Shown here piece by piece: positions 9,186 through 17,802 of a stretch of 54,935 nucleotides of DNA (positions within the stretch are counted from its first letter, which is position 1; each line of letters starts with the position of its first letter). Source of the DNA: Segatella hominis (GTDB lineage Bacteria > Bacteroidota > Bacteroidia > Bacteroidales > Bacteroidaceae); contig NZ_SGVY01000023.1 of NCBI RefSeq assembly GCF_004535825.1, forward strand, positions 1-54,935, written 5' to 3'. The position numbers and the translations under genes were made by a program. The notes under the pieces were generated by a model. It was not told the DNA's origin. It made no database searches and was given only the letters and a program-made list of their open reading frames with translations.

Positions 9186-9932
9186 TTATTCCTCGATAAG
9201 GGAAACTTCCATACTGATATCCTCTTTCGGACGATCACCTCTGAGCGTCTCGCAATTCTGGATTTTTTCCACGACGTCGAGACCTTCTTCTACTTCGCCG
9301 AATACAGTATATTGGTTGTCAAGGAAAGGAGTACCGCCCATCTCGGTGTAGGTTTTCACCTGCTCATCGGTAAATTTAGGGTAACCTTCCTCCTTGCAGC
9401 GTTTCTTGGTTTCATCCACCAGCTGATCCTGCAATTCCATCAATCCCTGGCGGTCGCGGTTGCGACGGAAGTTCATGATCTCATCGTGGTGTTCTTTAGC
9501 AAGCTGGTTGAATATGTTTTGTTCCATCTGCATGTCCATCTGTTTCTCCATCTGCTTGAGTTCATTCATCTTGTAGGTTTTTCCCCATACGATATAGAAC
9601 TGGCTTCCGCTGCTTTCGCGCTTAGGATTTACCTCATCTCCCAATCTTGCAGCGCTCAGTGCACCACGCTTATGGAAAAGTTGAGGATAAACAAATTCTG
9701 CAGGAATCGTGTAGTCAGGACCACCTGTTCCTAACATTTTGCCCTTAGGAGCATTCTTACTCTCCGGATCACCGCCCTGAATCATGAAATCCTTGATGAC
9801 ACGATGGAAGAGAGTGCCGTCGAAATATCCCTCTTTAGCCAACTTGATAAAGTTGTCGCGATGTTGAGGAGTCTCATCATAAAGGCGAACTTTGATATCG
9901 CCTTCAGAAGTCTTAATCAATACTTTTGCCAT
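9186..9932 (-). CDS. Cyclophilin-type peptidyl-prolyl cis-trans isomerase
   Basis: A 248-residue cytoplasmic cyclophilin (no signal peptide). Family motifs are GTLFHRVIKDFMIQGGDP (about residues 36-53), GSQFYIVWG, and the closing TPFLDNQYTVFGEVEEGLDV. Compared with the ~165-residue single-domain enzymes it carries an ~80-residue charged helical insertion between FYIVWG and the FLDNQYTVFG strand (from KMNELKQMEK to EMGG), a feature of Bacteroidales homologues. It catalyses proline isomerisation during protein folding. It lies upstream of the DUF4861 gene on the same strand with a ~150-base gap. Confidence 0.93.
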   Translation of the reverse strand: MAKVLIKTSEGDIKVRLYDETPQHRDNFIKLAKEGYFDGTLFHRVIKDFMIQGGDPESKNAPKGKMLGTGGPDYTIPAEFVYPQLFHKRGALSAARLGDEVNPKRESSGSQFYIVWGKTYKMNELKQMEKQMDMQMEQNIFNQLAKEHHDEIMNFRRNRDRQGLMELQDQLVDETKKRCKEEGYPKFTDEQVKTYTEMGGTPFLDNQYTVFGEVEEGLDVVEKIQNCETLRGDRPKEDISMEVSLIEE

Positions 9933-9962
9933 AATATTTAATTATCAGTATAGTTCTTTAAT

Positions 9963-10085
9963 TTGGTCTTTATAACCTTCAGTCCTTCAAGTTCTTTAGC
10001 CCTTCAGTCCTTTAGTCTTCAGCCCTTCAGCCTTCAGTTATTCAGCCCTTTTTTTACCTTTTTACTTTTTTACCTTTTTACCTTT
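9963..10085. repeat. Degenerate CCTTCAGTC/TTTAGTC short repeats
   Basis: A pyrimidine-rich run of imperfect 8-11-base units (CCTTCAGTC, CCTTTAGTC, CCCTTCAGC) followed by several copies of TTTTTACC. It fills the gap between two minus-strand genes and codes for nothing supported. Confidence 0.5.
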
Positions 10086-10440
10086 CATAATATTCCTTCC
10101 ATTCTTTCATGGCTTCCTTCCAGTCGGTTTGCTCTCCGCTTGCAACAGCTTCCTTCTGTTTTTCAGCCTCGTCGCGGGCCTTGTCACGGGCACGCTTAGC
10201 TTTCATCGCCTCGATAGTAGCATCATCAAGAATCTGGATGGCGCCACGCTTGATGGCAGCCTGAAGTTCCTCTTCGCCGAAAGCCTTGCCCGGTTCGTTG
10301 AAGTCGGATATATTAAATTCGTAATCTACACGAAGGTCATGGCGAATCTGCTTCTGCTGGAGTCTGTTACCAGCGTTTTTCAATCGGAGCAATTTGCCGA
10401 TTTCCTTGATTTCTCCTGCGGAGTATTTGTTTCTTCCCAT
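10078..10440 (-). CDS. Conserved hypothetical protein, 120 residues
   Basis: A soluble, charged protein. The N-terminal ~75 residues look like a folded domain (MGRNKYSAGEIKEIGKLLRL then a QKQIRHDLR...FNISDFN segment and AIKRGAIQILDDATI). The C-terminal ~45 residues are a highly charged helix or coiled coil rich in K, A, R and E. No catalytic motif, signal peptide or membrane segment is visible. A promoter element lies 42 bases upstream. I do not recognise the family beyond the impression of a conserved Bacteroidales protein. Confidence 0.7.
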   Translation of the reverse strand: MGRNKYSAGEIKEIGKLLRLKNAGNRLQQKQIRHDLRVDYEFNISDFNEPGKAFGEEELQAAIKRGAIQILDDATIEAMKAKRARDKARDEAEKQKEAVASGEQTDWKEAMKEWKEYYER

Positions 10441-10481
10441 TAAAAAACTGATGTTATAATAATCTTATGAATAATTCTCTG

Positions 10482-10489
10482 CAAAATTA
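10482..10489 (-). promoter_or_regulatory. -7 promoter element (TAATTTTG)
   Basis: The reverse complement of CAAAATTA gives TAATTTTG, 42 bases upstream of the ATG at 10440. Confidence 0.55.
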
Positions 10490-10649
10490 CAGATAATCCT
10501 TGATAATGCCAAGTAATTATCTGGAAAAATGCGCTTATGGCATACGAAATCTGCCATCTTGTCATTTCTTTTATGCTCTTTTCTGACATTTCTCGCTCTT
10601 TTGTCAGTTGTGCCCCTTCTGTCTTTTCCTTGGCACACGCTTTGTTAAC

Positions 10650-10657
10650 TATGTTTG
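10650..10657 (+). promoter_or_regulatory. Possible -7 element (TATGTTTG) for dnaK
   Basis: TAnnTTTG match about 114 bases before the dnaK ATG at 10771. No CIRCE-type (TTAGCACTC) inverted repeat was seen in the 330-base gap, so heat-shock control by HrcA is not supported by the sequence. The rest of this gap holds nothing else I can support. Confidence 0.4.
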
Positions 10658-10770
10658 CGTGACCGTTGGGGAGAGTTCCTGATAGATGCATATCTTCGGC
10701 AGACTTTCCGGAAACAGCGTTCACATGATAAACATTATTAATAACGATAAAAATAAAAAAAGATATAATC

Positions 10771-12681
10771 ATGGGAAAAGTAATTGGAATTGACTTGGGT
10801 ACCACAAACAGTTGTGTTGCCGTTTTCGAAGGTAGCGAACCAGTTGTAATCGCTAATAGTGAAGGTAAGCGTACTACTCCATCAGTAGTAGGTTTCGTTA
10901 AGGATGGTGATCGCAAGGTAGGTGATCCTGCTAAGCGTCAGGCCATCACAAACCCTAAGAACACTGTATATTCTATCAAGCGTTTCATGGGTGAGACATA
11001 CGCTCAGAGCCAGAAAGAGGCTGAGGCAATGCCTTACACAGTAGTAAACGAGGGTGGTTATCCACGTGTTGAAATCGAGGGTCGCAAATATACTCCACAG
11101 GAGATTTCTGCAATGGTTCTTCAGAAGATGAAGAAGACCGCTGAGGATTATCTCGGACAGGAGGTTACAGATGCAGTTATTACAGTTCCTGCTTACTTCT
11201 CTGACTCACAGCGTCAGGCTACTAAGGAGGCTGGTCAGATTGCAGGTTTGAACGTTCAGCGTATTGTCAATGAGCCTACAGCTGCTGCTTTGGCTTATGG
11301 TGTTGACAAGGCTAACAAGGATATGAAGATCGCCGTATTCGACTTGGGTGGTGGTACATTCGATATCTCTATCTTGGAGTTCGGTGGCGGTGTATTCGAG
11401 GTACTTTCTACCAATGGTGATACTCACCTCGGTGGTGATGACTTCGACCAGGTAATCATCAACTGGTTGGCTGATGGCTTCAAGGCTGAGGAAGGCGTAG
11501 ATCTCCGCAAGGACCCTATGGCTATGCAGCGTTTGAAAGAAGCTGCTGAGAAGGCTAAGATTGAGTTGTCAAGCTCTACAGCTACAGAAATCAACTTGCC
11601 TTACATCACAGCCGTTGACGGTATGCCTAAGCACTTGGTAAAGAGTTTGACTCGTGCACAGTTCGAGCAGTTGGCTCACAACTTGATTCAGGCTTGTCTC
11701 GTACCTTGCCAGAATGCTATTCGTGATGCTAAGCTCTCTACATCAGATATCGACGAGGTTATCTTGGTTGGTGGTTCAAGCCGTATTCCAGCCGTTCAGA
11801 CACTCGTTAAGAACTACTTCGGCAAGGAGCCTTCTAAGGGTGTAAACCCTGATGAGGTTGTTGCAGTTGGTGCAGCTATTCAGGGTGCCATCTTGAATAA
11901 GGAAGAGGGTGTTGGCGACATCGTATTGCTCGATGTTACTCCATTGACTCTCGGTATCGAGACTATGGGTGGTGTGATGACTAAGCTCATCGATGCTAAT
12001 ACAACTATCCCTTGCAAGAAGAGCGAGGTGTTCTCTACTGCAGCTGATAACCAGACAGAGGTTACCATCCACGTATTGCAGGGTGAGCGTCCAATGGCAG
12101 CTCAGAACAAGAGTATCGGTCAGTTCAACTTGACAGGTATTGCTCCAGCTCGTCGTGGTGTTCCTCAGATTGAGGTTACTTTCGATATCGATGCCAACGG
12201 TATCTTGAACGTATCAGCTAAGGATAAGGCTACCGGTAAGGAGCAGAGCATCCGCATCGAGGCTTCATCTGGCTTGAGCGAGGATGAGATTAACCGCATG
12301 AAGGCTGAGGCTGAGCAGAACGCTGCTGCTGATAAGGCTGAGCGCGAGAAGATTGACAAGATGAATCAGGCAGACTCTATGATCTTCACCACCGAGAACT
12401 TCCTGAAGGATAACGGTGATAAGATTCCAGCTGACAAGAAGCCAGGTGTCGAGCAGGCATTGCAGCAGTTGAAGGATGCTCACAAGGCTGGTGATGTTGC
12501 TGCCATCGATACTGCCATCAACAACTTGAACACCGTAATGCAGGCTGCTTCTCAGCAGATGTATCAGGGTGGTCAGCAGGCTGGTCCTGGTGCACAGGGT
12601 GCTCAGGGCGGTCAGCAGGCACAGGGCGGCAATGGTGGCGCTCAGGATGTTCAGGACGCTGACTTCGAGGAGGTTAAGTAA
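10771..12681 (+). CDS. dnaK: Chaperone DnaK (Hsp70)
   Basis: A 636-residue Hsp70. The N-terminal ATPase has the phosphate-1 loop [13 protein letters not shown], the phosphate-2 loop [13 protein letters not shown] and the adenosine loop [11 protein letters not shown]. The substrate-binding domain starts with [16 protein letters not shown], then the helical lid, and a Gly/Gln-rich tail ends DADFEEVK. It refolds and protects client proteins with DnaJ and GrpE; neither partner is adjacent here. Codon usage is strongly biased, as expected for a highly expressed gene. Full length, no anomalies. Confidence 0.98.
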   Translation: MGKVIGIDLGTTNSCVAVFEGSEPVVIANSEGKRTTPSVVGFVKDGDRKVGDPAKRQAITNPKNTVYSIKRFMGETYAQSQKEAEAMPYTVVNEGGYPRVEIEGRKYTPQEISAMVLQKMKKTAEDYLGQEVTDAVITVPAYFSDSQRQATKEAGQIAGLNVQRIVNEPTAAALAYGVDKANKDMKIAVFDLGGGTFDISILEFGGGVFEVLSTNGDTHLGGDDFDQVIINWLADGFKAEEGVDLRKDPMAMQRLKEAAEKAKIELSSSTATEINLPYITAVDGMPKHLVKSLTRAQFEQLAHNLIQACLVPCQNAIRDAKLSTSDIDEVILVGGSSRIPAVQTLVKNYFGKEPSKGVNPDEVVAVGAAIQGAILNKEEGVGDIVLLDVTPLTLGIETMGGVMTKLIDANTTIPCKKSEVFSTAADNQTEVTIHVLQGERPMAAQNKSIGQFNLTGIAPARRGVPQIEVTFDIDANGILNVSAKDKATGKEQSIRIEASSGLSEDEINRMKAEAEQNAAADKAEREKIDKMNQADSMIFTTENFLKDNGDKIPADKKPGVEQALQQLKDAHKAGDVAAIDTAINNLNTVMQAASQQMYQGGQQAGPGAQGAQGGQQAQGGNGGAQDVQDADFEEVK

Positions 12682-12757
12682 TATCTCCTGTCGACGAGGA
12701 GCCTCTCATTGATGCTCCTCTCTCTCAAAAGAGAGTTGTTAAGTTAATATATAATTA

Positions 12758-12802
12758 AAGCACACAACTGAAAAGGAAACGATTCGGTTGTGTGCTTTTT
12801 TG
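12758..12802 (+). terminator. dnaK terminator
   Basis: AAAGCACACAAC pairs with GTTGTGTGCTTT across an 18-base loop, followed by T6. Confidence 0.9.
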
Positions 12803-12924
12803 GTATTGAGAAAGAAGGACTATTTCTAAATATGCAGCCACTTGGCGTTGCAATATTCCTTTTTCGTCTCTAAGAGACCTTATCTTGTTTCCTAATAATA
12901 TATCTTTTGCATTTTAAGTTCAAC

Positions 12925-13060
12925 TAAATCGGTCAGTTTTTGACGGTGTTCGCTATAATTGGTTGTTTTCGCTATAAATTCTGTTGAATTACGACGATTT
13001 TGAAACTATTTCGACGAATTTTCGACGGAAGTATGTGATTTTCGTCGAATTTCGACGGTT
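12925..13060. repeat. Cluster of TTCGACG / CGTCGAA motifs
   Basis: Between about 12985 and 13055 the heptamer TTCGACG and its inverse CGTCGAA recur (TTCGACGAA, TTCGACGGAA, TTCGTCGAA, TTTCGACGG). They make several overlapping short inverted repeats in an otherwise gene-free stretch. Function unknown. Confidence 0.4.
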
Positions 13061-13062
13061 TT

Positions 13063-13263
13063 TCACAGAAGAAACCAATTCCGTCCATCGGTTTTTATCA
13101 GTTTTTCCATTTTCATGGCTTTTAGTAAATCTCCGAGCATACGAAGTCTTTGTTCTTCCGTCTTGTTTTGCGGAAGAACATCCTTCAGATATTCGTATAT
13201 ACTATCTCGCTTGGCACCTTCATCTCCTGCATTGCTGAGATATTGTAGAACCATTTGACGCAA
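13063..13263 (-). pseudogene. Remnant of a winged-helix-like C-terminal domain
   Basis: 66 codons from a TTG (13263), reading LRQMVLQYLSNAGDEGAKRD and ending KLIKTDGRNWFLL. The alternation of short helices followed by a strand-rich end (a lysine-glycine turn, then W and L) resembles a winged-helix domain. A stop lies immediately upstream in frame, while the neighbouring 21-bp repeats would read TPTDTTE in another frame that joins this domain only by a frameshift. I read it as the tail of a broken gene whose linker was the repeat array. The parent family was not recognised. Confidence 0.45.
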
Positions 13264-13277
13264 CTTCTAAGAATGTT

Positions 13278-13395
13278 TTCCGTAGTATCGGTAGGAGTTT
13301 CCGTAGTATCGGTAGGAGTTTCCGTAGTATCGGTAGGAGTTTCCGTAGTATCAGCAGGAGTTTTCGTAGTAGCAGCAGGAGTTTTCGTAGTGTCT
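13278..13395. repeat. 21-bp tandem repeat, about six copies
   Basis: CGTAGTATC (or CGTAGTAGC / CGTAGTGTC) starts at 13281, 13302, 13323, 13344, 13365 and 13386, an exact 21-base period. The first three units are near identical; the last three drift. The period is divisible by three, and on minus one frame reads TPTDTTE repeats, typical of an extracellular or linker low-complexity region. Confidence 0.85.
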
Positions 13396-13630
13396 TTTAT
13401 GTTTTTTCCAGCTTAATGCAAGTTTCAATCCGGTCAGGATTACTCTTTTCTTTAACTGTTGGTATGCTCCAACCATTATCGCGAATTCAACAAGCAAGTG
13501 CAAAATTTCGAAATGCTTTTGTAAAAGTACCCCTTTGTTGTTGAAAAATAATTATCTTTTTGTAAATTAGCTTATTTTTGGTTAACAATATTGAAATACA
13601 TCTTACAAACCTTGAAGTTTAAGCTTGAAG

Positions 13631-13644
13631 CATACAGTTGTATG
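13631..13644. promoter_or_regulatory. Candidate controller-protein operator
   Basis: CATACA-GT-TGTATG is a perfect 6-bp inverted repeat, 37 bases upstream of the -7 element of the XRE gene. A related half site (TGTATG) follows inside the promoter at 13688-13693. C-proteins of R-M systems bind such palindromes and autoregulate; the assignment is inference from position. Confidence 0.4.
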
Positions 13645-13680
13645 TTGACATTGTCTTATATTATATACAATAAACTATTA

Positions 13681-13688
13681 TACATTTG
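13681..13688 (+). promoter_or_regulatory. -7 promoter element (TACATTTG) of the R-M operon
   Basis: TAnnTTTG match ending only 10 bases before the ATG at 13699. This predicts a transcript with almost no leader, as is common for R-M controller genes, and argues against the longer frame start at 13591. Confidence 0.6.
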
Positions 13689-13698
13689 TATGCAAATT

Positions 13699-13911
13699 AT
13701 GGAAGATAAAGAATATTTGAAGATGTTCGCTCAAAGAGTTAGAACACTTCGCGAAGAGCAAGGCATCTCTCAGGAAAAACTTGCAGAGAGGGCAGAACTC
13801 CATCGTACTTATATAGGTATGGTGGAACGTCTTGAGCGCAACCCTTCGCTCGTTTGCATTTATAAAATTGCAAATGGTTTAGGAGTTCATATAACAGAAC
13901 TATTTCAATAA
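13699..13911 (+). CDS. XRE-family (Cro/CI) regulator, probable R-M controller protein
   Basis: 70 residues from the ATG at 13699. The open frame runs back to 13591, but that would place the promoter inside the gene. A compact helix-turn-helix domain fills the whole protein: RVRTLREEQGISQEKLAERA, then HRTYIGMVERLERNPSLVCI and KIANGLGVHITELF. Size and placement directly upstream of two endonuclease genes fit C-proteins, which delay endonuclease expression while the methylases accumulate. It begins the operon: the first endonuclease follows after 20 bases. Confidence 0.8.
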   Translation: MEDKEYLKMFAQRVRTLREEQGISQEKLAERAELHRTYIGMVERLERNPSLVCIYKIANGLGVHITELFQ

Positions 13912-13931
13912 TTTCAAATTATAACATTCTT

Positions 13932-14522
13932 ATGAAGAAGTTCAAGATTTCAAACGATGAAGTTGCTGGATTATCTAATGCTCCCCAGTACAAATTTCCT
14001 AAATATGTAACGCAGGTAATTAACTTGGTGAATAGTAACGCAGGTGGTACACGTCCTAAGGTTGTTGGTCAAATGTCAGAGCTCATTAAAGAGTTTGATG
14101 GAAAATCTATCGATGAGTGGATTGAATGGTACACCGAACGTTATCCGAATGCCGTTAATGATGCTACGGATAAGATTTGGAATATGTATGAAACAATGAA
14201 AGTAGCTTTCAATGCTATAACAAAAGATATGGTTGAGAACTGGGTCAAGGATCTTGTCTATGGTAAAACCTATTGTGGACTCAGATTTCAAACAGCAATT
14301 ATTTCTGCTATTGCTTCTCAAATGGGAAAGGAGTGGAGAGAGGCAAATCCTGACGAGGAAGCACAGGGAATTGATGGTTTTATAGGAGACAAACCCCTCC
14401 AAATTAAATCATCTACCTACAAACTTGAGGCACATTTGTTAGAATCTATAGAAGTGCTAATTGTGTATTATGACAAGAAGAAGGATGGAATAAACATAGA
14501 GTATAACCCAGCAGATTTTTGA
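13932..14522 (+). CDS. Type II restriction endonuclease, MjaI-like (first copy)
   Basis: A 196-residue protein resembling the RE_MjaI family. Shared features include PKYVTQVINLVN...AGGTRPKVVGQMSELI, WVKDLVYGKTYCGL and EEAQGIDGFIGDKPLQIKS. The last carries a PD-(D/E)xK-type core with Asp148 and the Q157-I-K159 variant. MjaI cleaves CTAG; the target here is not predictable. The adjacent gene (14528-15298) is a clear paralogue, and two m4C methylases lie convergently downstream. Two endonuclease subunits with two methylases would suit an asymmetric recognition site cut by a heterodimer, though two independent enzymes are also possible. Confidence 0.75.
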   Translation: MKKFKISNDEVAGLSNAPQYKFPKYVTQVINLVNSNAGGTRPKVVGQMSELIKEFDGKSIDEWIEWYTERYPNAVNDATDKIWNMYETMKVAFNAITKDMVENWVKDLVYGKTYCGLRFQTAIISAIASQMGKEWREANPDEEAQGIDGFIGDKPLQIKSSTYKLEAHLLESIEVLIVYYDKKKDGINIEYNPADF

Positions 14523-14527
14523 TTATT

Positions 14528-15298
14528 ATGGTAAGACATAAGCGTATTAATGAACCAGACATTCGATATGATGGTCAAAATCTTTTTCAATTAAATGCTA
14601 CTCCAGATTTACCTAAATATACGTCTGGTTTTATTAATGATGTTAATGGGTGGGCAGGAGGTACAAAACCTGAAAATGTAGGTCAGGTTTCTGAACTCAT
14701 CAAACGATTTAGGGAAGAACACCCCCAAGGAACACTTGAGGATTGGAAAACATTTCACCATACATTGACTGATATTCAAGTTCTGAAAGGTAGAGGAAAT
14801 ACTAAAAGATTTGAAAACGTTCATATGAATGGTATCGAACAGGGGGTGCATGATATTATGGCGAAGATGGACGAGGTCAAGAATAATATAAATCAACTGA
14901 CTGAAAAAAAAGTTCAATCTTGGCTTGAAAATTTGGTTTATGAAAAAACTTATTGTGGTCTTGAAGCTCAAAAGTTAATATTGAAGACAATAGCAGAAAA
15001 TCATCATTTTGATTGGATTTTGGGATCAATTGAAGATGAAAGGCAAGGTATTGATGGGTATATAATTGATCCTAATGGTCCTAAGTTTTATCCTTTACAG
15101 ATTAAAAGTTCGTCTTATGGGAATAAACACAAACAAGAACATTTTGTTTGCCCTATTGTAACATATGATTTGTTAGAGGAAGGAATAAATTTTAATATGC
15201 CAGCTAATGCTCTTACTGATCCTCCTGAGTCAGAAGATTGGACTACTATAAAGTTAAGAACTTCAATTAGATATTTTCATCATAAGCCTAAAGCATAG
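14528..15298 (+). CDS. Type II restriction endonuclease, MjaI-like (second, longer copy)
   Basis: 256 residues from ATG 14528, five bases after the first copy's stop; the frame also allows a TTG at 14519. It aligns along its length with the preceding protein (PKYTSGFINDVN...AGGTKPENVGQVSELIKRF, WLENLVYEKTYCGL, ERQGIDGYI...YPLQIKSSSY). It has an extra charged segment in the middle, an insertion inside the catalytic hairpin (IDPNGPKF) and a C-terminal extension. The putative catalytic Asp and QxK are kept, so both copies look potentially active. Translational coupling with copy one is likely. AT-rich composition differs from the flanking dnaK and recA genes, consistent with transfer. Confidence 0.73.
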   Translation: MVRHKRINEPDIRYDGQNLFQLNATPDLPKYTSGFINDVNGWAGGTKPENVGQVSELIKRFREEHPQGTLEDWKTFHHTLTDIQVLKGRGNTKRFENVHMNGIEQGVHDIMAKMDEVKNNINQLTEKKVQSWLENLVYEKTYCGLEAQKLILKTIAENHHFDWILGSIEDERQGIDGYIIDPNGPKFYPLQIKSSSYGNKHKQEHFVCPIVTYDLLEEGINFNMPANALTDPPESEDWTTIKLRTSIRYFHHKPKA

Positions 15299-15312
15299 CC
15301 TAATTGTTATAA

Positions 15313-15342
15313 AGAATAGAGGGTTTTCAAATCCTCTATTCT
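15313..15342. terminator. Terminator between convergent endonuclease and methylase genes
   Basis: AGAATAGAGG and CCTCTATTCT form a perfect 10-bp stem around a 10-base loop. It overlaps the stop codon region of the minus-strand methylase at 15336. Confidence 0.6.
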
Positions 15343-16709
15343 ATTTCATTCAAATCCACAATTCTTGCTTTAAACGTATTATATCCTTCGTTAATCTTTA
15401 GATCCTTACGAAGTTCAATCTCTTTTGAATTATCAAATTGTAGCACTACGTAATATGAAGCATGCTCAGGAGAGAAACCGATTTCTTTGAGATTTTCTTT
15501 TGTCCATATTTTGAAGCAACCTTTATTTCTAAGTTTGAATAAATGTGGATCCTTTCCGTTTGTATGAAGTAATACATATTGCATTCGTTCAAATCCTGGA
15601 GTCACAAGGACGGAGCCTTTAGAATCGCCAGCACGTAGATAACAAATTCCCTTTTCTATCATCTGCTTTTTTAGAGATGTACGAGCATGGTTGATTAGAA
15701 CTGTTGGTGCAGAATTGTTTGATAATGTATTAACGTCAGTCTTGTCTTTTATCTGGGTTAGCACATTTTGATCTATTTCAAACTTCGACCCATAAGTCTG
15801 TTCTTTTACATTAACTAGCTTATCCATTTTGTGAACATCAACAAATCGGTATGCCAACATATCAATAGCTTTATGGTAGTCAAAAAAGGATGTGTCTTCT
15901 TTAAACGAAAAAATATCTTGCTTGTTTATGTCACCATCTATAACTTTCTCCTTATAGAAAGCACGAAAATCCTTATTAAGTTCATATCCTACAGAGTTGC
16001 GTCCAAGATTTCTTGCAGCCAATGCTGTTGTACCGCTCCCCATGAAAGGATCACAGATAGTATCCCCAACAAATGAAAACATCTTTATCAGTCGTTTAGG
16101 AAGTTCTTCTGGGAATACTGCAATATGACGATTCTGTTTGGCACCACAGAAAGTCCAATGCGAAGAGAAATATTCGTCCCATTCCTCCTTTGTCAAAACT
16201 GAGGATTCCTTTGCTTCCTTTGAAGGAGTTGGAGCCTTTCCTAATTTCTTGAATAACAGAATGTGTTCAAAATCAATTTTGACAATACCTCCTCGTGGAT
16301 AAGGATAACTGCCCATAACTTGTTGACCTCCTGTTGTATGCATAGATGTTGGCTTTTGCCATATGATACTGCCCATATAGTCAAAACCTATCAATTCGCA
16401 GAAATGAATGATCTCGGAATGTATAGGTATGACTTTGTATCGACCATAATAAAAAGATCTGGCAAACTGATCTCCAATGTTGATACACATGCGACAACCA
16501 GAAGTTAGAATTCTATGACACTCTTTCCAAACAAGATTGAGATTGTTGATATATGTTTCATAAGTATCATTGAAACCAATCTGTTTTTCTGTACCATAGT
16601 CCTTCAATTGCCAATAGGGAGGTGATGTAATAATCAATTGAACAGATTCATCTTGAATCTGTGACATGTTTCGACTATCACCGTTTATGAGAATATGATT
16701 GGTCGTCAT
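15336..16709 (-). CDS. Site-specific DNA methyltransferase, m4C-type (downstream copy)
   Basis: 457 residues from the ATG at 16709, chosen over the 16727 start because the paralogue upstream also begins MTTNH and only one base then separates the two genes. Catalytic motif IV reads TSPPYW (residues 28-33), the pattern of N4-cytosine methylases, and the AdoMet motif DPFMGSGTT follows about 190 residues later (beta-class order). It modifies host DNA to block the cognate endonucleases. A C-terminal extension of ~190 residues follows the catalytic domain and may take part in target recognition; a segment TTHNGKDPHLFK-like region is not a known domain to me. Confidence 0.88.
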   Translation of the reverse strand: MTTNHILINGDSRNMSQIQDESVQLIITSPPYWQLKDYGTEKQIGFNDTYETYINNLNLVWKECHRILTSGCRMCINIGDQFARSFYYGRYKVIPIHSEIIHFCELIGFDYMGSIIWQKPTSMHTTGGQQVMGSYPYPRGGIVKIDFEHILLFKKLGKAPTPSKEAKESSVLTKEEWDEYFSSHWTFCGAKQNRHIAVFPEELPKRLIKMFSFVGDTICDPFMGSGTTALAARNLGRNSVGYELNKDFRAFYKEKVIDGDINKQDIFSFKEDTSFFDYHKAIDMLAYRFVDVHKMDKLVNVKEQTYGSKFEIDQNVLTQIKDKTDVNTLSNNSAPTVLINHARTSLKKQMIEKGICYLRAGDSKGSVLVTPGFERMQYVLLHTNGKDPHLFKLRNKGCFKIWTKENLKEIGFSPEHASYYVVLQFDNSKEIELRKDLKINEGYNTFKARIVDLNEIE

Positions 16710-16710
16710 T

Positions 16711-17802
16711 TTATTTTGTTGTAGCAAATAAGTTTTCTTTGAATGGCATAGCTGAAAGATCCGAATGATCTTCTAATTCGACAACGTATTCTCCTGACTC
16801 TTTTCGAGTTATTGAAGTTAAATAATTAAGTTCAATTTCGGTCTCTTGTTTAGTCATTACCTTGTAGTTTAGAGTGCTGTTGAAATACTTTACCTTTTTG
16901 CCAGATATTTCTCTTTCTTCTACAAATAGTTTATGCGCATCAAAACGTTTCTTGATAGAGCTATTACAGAGATCAATATCAAGACTTTCAATGCCTTCTC
17001 TTATAATAGTTTCAAAATTTGCATCAATGTCATAGCCGCAAGAATTTCTTCCAGTTAAGATTGCAGCTTGCATCGTTGTGCCTGTTCCAAGAAATGGATC
17101 AAGAACAATATCGCCCTTCTGTGAAAACATATTAATTAACCTAAACGGTATCTCAAAAGGATAGGCAGCACTTCGCTCTCGTGTATTCAACTTCTGAAGA
17201 TTCTGTTTTGTTCCCTTTACTTCCCAAACGTCAGAAAACCAAACATTGCGTTCTTCCCAAAAAAATGAACTTTTCATGCGTCCAAGTTTTGCATCTGCAG
17301 TTTTGTAGGTGCGTTTCTCTCCCTTACGGAAAATAAGAATCCATTCATGTTCGAGAGTAACGTATGCGCCACAGGGCAACATGCCACTTCCCATGAACTT
17401 ATTTGGTGCATTTGTTTGCTTCCTCCATATTATATTAGGCAAACCGATAAAACCAAGTTCGATACAAGCTTTAGCAATTCGACTATGATTGTTATAAAGT
17501 GAGAATTTTCCATTTATAGTTCTAGTTGCATCACCAATATTTATGCACAGAAAACCTCCTGGCTTGATAACACGGAAGCATTCTTTCCATACCATATCAA
17601 GTTCTTGATGCATTAACTCAAATGCCTTCTCTGGTTCCGATTCTATATACTTCTTTATTTGTGGATTCTGGTCAGACATAATCTCATCCCACATCTCAAT
17701 CATAGGATATGGTGGAGATGTAACAACCAAATCTATGGTGCAATCATTAATCTGCTTCATGTGTTGTGAAGCTCCAATATAAAGTGTATGATTCGTAGTC
17801 AT
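16711..17802 (-). CDS. Site-specific DNA methyltransferase, m4C-type (upstream copy)
   Basis: 363 residues. Motif IV reads TSPPYPM at residues 28-34, followed by IEMWDEI; the AdoMet-binding motif DPFLGTGTT lies later, giving beta-class order. The start MTTNHTLYIGAS mirrors MTTNHILINGDS of the downstream copy, so the two are paralogues with aligned motif positions. The SPPYPMIEMWD signature is one I associate with methylases of MjaI-like systems. Together with the neighbouring copy it would protect either two strands of one asymmetric site or two separate sites. Its transcript starts in the gap before recA. Confidence 0.88.
   Translation of the reverse strand: MTTNHTLYIGASQHMKQINDCTIDLVVTSPPYPMIEMWDEIMSDQNPQIKKYIESEPEKAFELMHQELDMVWKECFRVIKPGGFLCINIGDATRTINGKFSLYNNHSRIAKACIELGFIGLPNIIWRKQTNAPNKFMGSGMLPCGAYVTLEHEWILIFRKGEKRTYKTADAKLGRMKSSFFWEERNVWFSDVWEVKGTKQNLQKLNTRERSAAYPFEIPFRLINMFSQKGDIVLDPFLGTGTTMQAAILTGRNSCGYDIDANFETIIREGIESLDIDLCNSSIKKRFDAHKLFVEEREISGKKVKYFNSTLNYKVMTKQETEIELNYLTSITRKESGEYVVELEDHSDLSAMPFKENLFATTK

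Noticed and set aside
9150-9734. Long plus-strand frames opposite the cyclophilin
   Set aside because: They are antisense shadows of a well-conserved gene.
10441-10770. CIRCE/HrcA operator before dnaK
   Set aside because: No TTAGCACTC-N9-GAGTGCTAA-type repeat found.
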